From Pseudomonadota bacterium (lineage in GTDB: Bacteria > Pseudomonadota > Gammaproteobacteria > Pseudomonadales > Azotimanducaceae): a DNA stretch of 12,819 nt. Shown one piece after another: positions 12,534-12,819 of the stretch; the first letter of the stretch is position 1; the number at the start of each line of letters is the position of its first letter. Position numbers and translations under genes: made by a program. The notes below the pieces were generated by a model. That model saw only the letters and a list, made by a program, of their open reading frames with translations. It made no database searches and was not told the origin of the DNA. Location: the NCBI GenBank assembly GCA_027622495.1, contig JAQBYL010000065.1, positions 1-12,819 on the forward strand, written 5' to 3'.

Positions 12534-12819
12534 ATGAAACATTTCGTCAGTCATCTGGAGTGTTCCGCCACCGGCAAAGAATACCCCGCTAATGTGTCGC
12601 ACAATCTGTCGGAGGCCGGTAAACCGCTGCTGGTCCGCTACGACCTGCCCGCGATCGGCGCAGCGCTGACTAAACAACAACTGGCCGCACGCAGCGGTGG
12701 TTTCTGGCGCTATACCGAGTTTCTGCCACTGCAAACCGAGCCGCCTGCACTGGGCGAAGAGACCACCCCGCTGATTATGCTGCCTTCTCAGAGTCCGGGT
12801 CTGTGGGTTAAAGACGAAG
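12534..12819 (+). CDS. thrC: Threonine synthase-like PLP enzyme (partial, 5' end only)
   Basis: The first 95 residues are visible before the window ends. The N-terminal part, HLECSATGKEYPA (7-19) followed by HNLSEAGKPLLVRYDL (about 23-38), is the pre-domain of the threonine synthase type that carries a zinc-ribbon relic. Here three of the four ribbon cysteines are absent and only Cys10 remains. FWRYTEFLPL (about 57-66) and the GEETTPLIML then GLWVKDE run (to 95) lead to the PLP fold. The catalytic SFKDR lysine would come just beyond the edge. The enzyme converts O-phosphohomoserine to threonine. Related PLP enzymes share this start, so thrC is likely but not certain. SD support is weak, and no clear promoter stands out in the 128-base gap upstream. 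Confidence 0.8.
   Translation, partial: MKHFVSHLECSATGKEYPANVSHNLSEAGKPLLVRYDLPAIGAALTKQQLAARSGGFWRYTEFLPLQTEPPALGEETTPLIMLPSQSPGLWVKDE

Noticed and set aside
1..12819. Mobile element, phage, defence island or CRISPR
   Set aside because: I saw no transposase, integrase, terminal repeats, spacer-repeat pattern, toxin-antitoxin pair or restriction gene. The genes are ordinary metabolic, regulatory and envelope types.

Overview
The window reads as ordinary chromosomal DNA of a proteobacterium, most likely a gammaproteobacterium. I judge this from the moderately high G+C, densely packed short operons, Shine-Dalgarno-type starts and the style of the proteins (lemA next to a DUF2207 gene, SurE, MarR, LLM oxidoreductase, phytanoyl-CoA dioxygenase and threonine synthase families). 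I could not test the taxonomy. I see no rRNA, tRNA, CRISPR array, insertion sequence, prophage or integrase.

Left part (1-2143). A partial [2Fe-2S] small subunit of a molybdenum hydroxylase (isoquinoline 1-oxidoreductase type, minus strand) runs off the left edge. A small protein of unknown function (83 aa, plus) meets a MarR-type repressor gene (minus) tail to tail. The repressor is divergent from a sterol desaturase/fatty acid hydroxylase-family gene that is broken by a frameshift and an apparent internal deletion. The divergent region holds two near-identical operator-like dyads exactly 40 bp apart, interlocked with two overlapping promoters. It is the most structured regulatory site in the window.

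Middle part (2181-6585). A minus-strand lemA-DUF2207 pair with overlapping genes is probably an envelope module; the DUF2207 protein ends in a glycine run. It diverges from an exported beta-lactamase-fold serine hydrolase whose expected nucleophilic serine is a proline. That gene meets a GNAT acetyltransferase gene tail to tail.

Right part (6729-12819). A GFA-family zinc protein and an LLM flavin/F420-type oxidoreductase form a two-gene operon (minus), divergent from an NTF2/SnoaL-like protein. This overlaps the end of a SurE-like phosphatase gene (minus). SurE is divergent from an exported amidohydrolase, which is coupled by a 4-bp overlap to a second GNAT-like protein. That gene in turn overlaps the end of a phytanoyl-CoA dioxygenase gene. 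The start of a threonine synthase gene runs off the right edge.

The genes do not form one obvious pathway. They look like a string of small metabolic and envelope units arranged as divergent and convergent pairs. The best candidates for a second look are the double-operator divergent promoter with its ruined target gene, the serine-less serine hydrolase, and two genes (lemA and the GFA gene) whose -10 boxes sit so close to ATG that their mRNAs may be leaderless.
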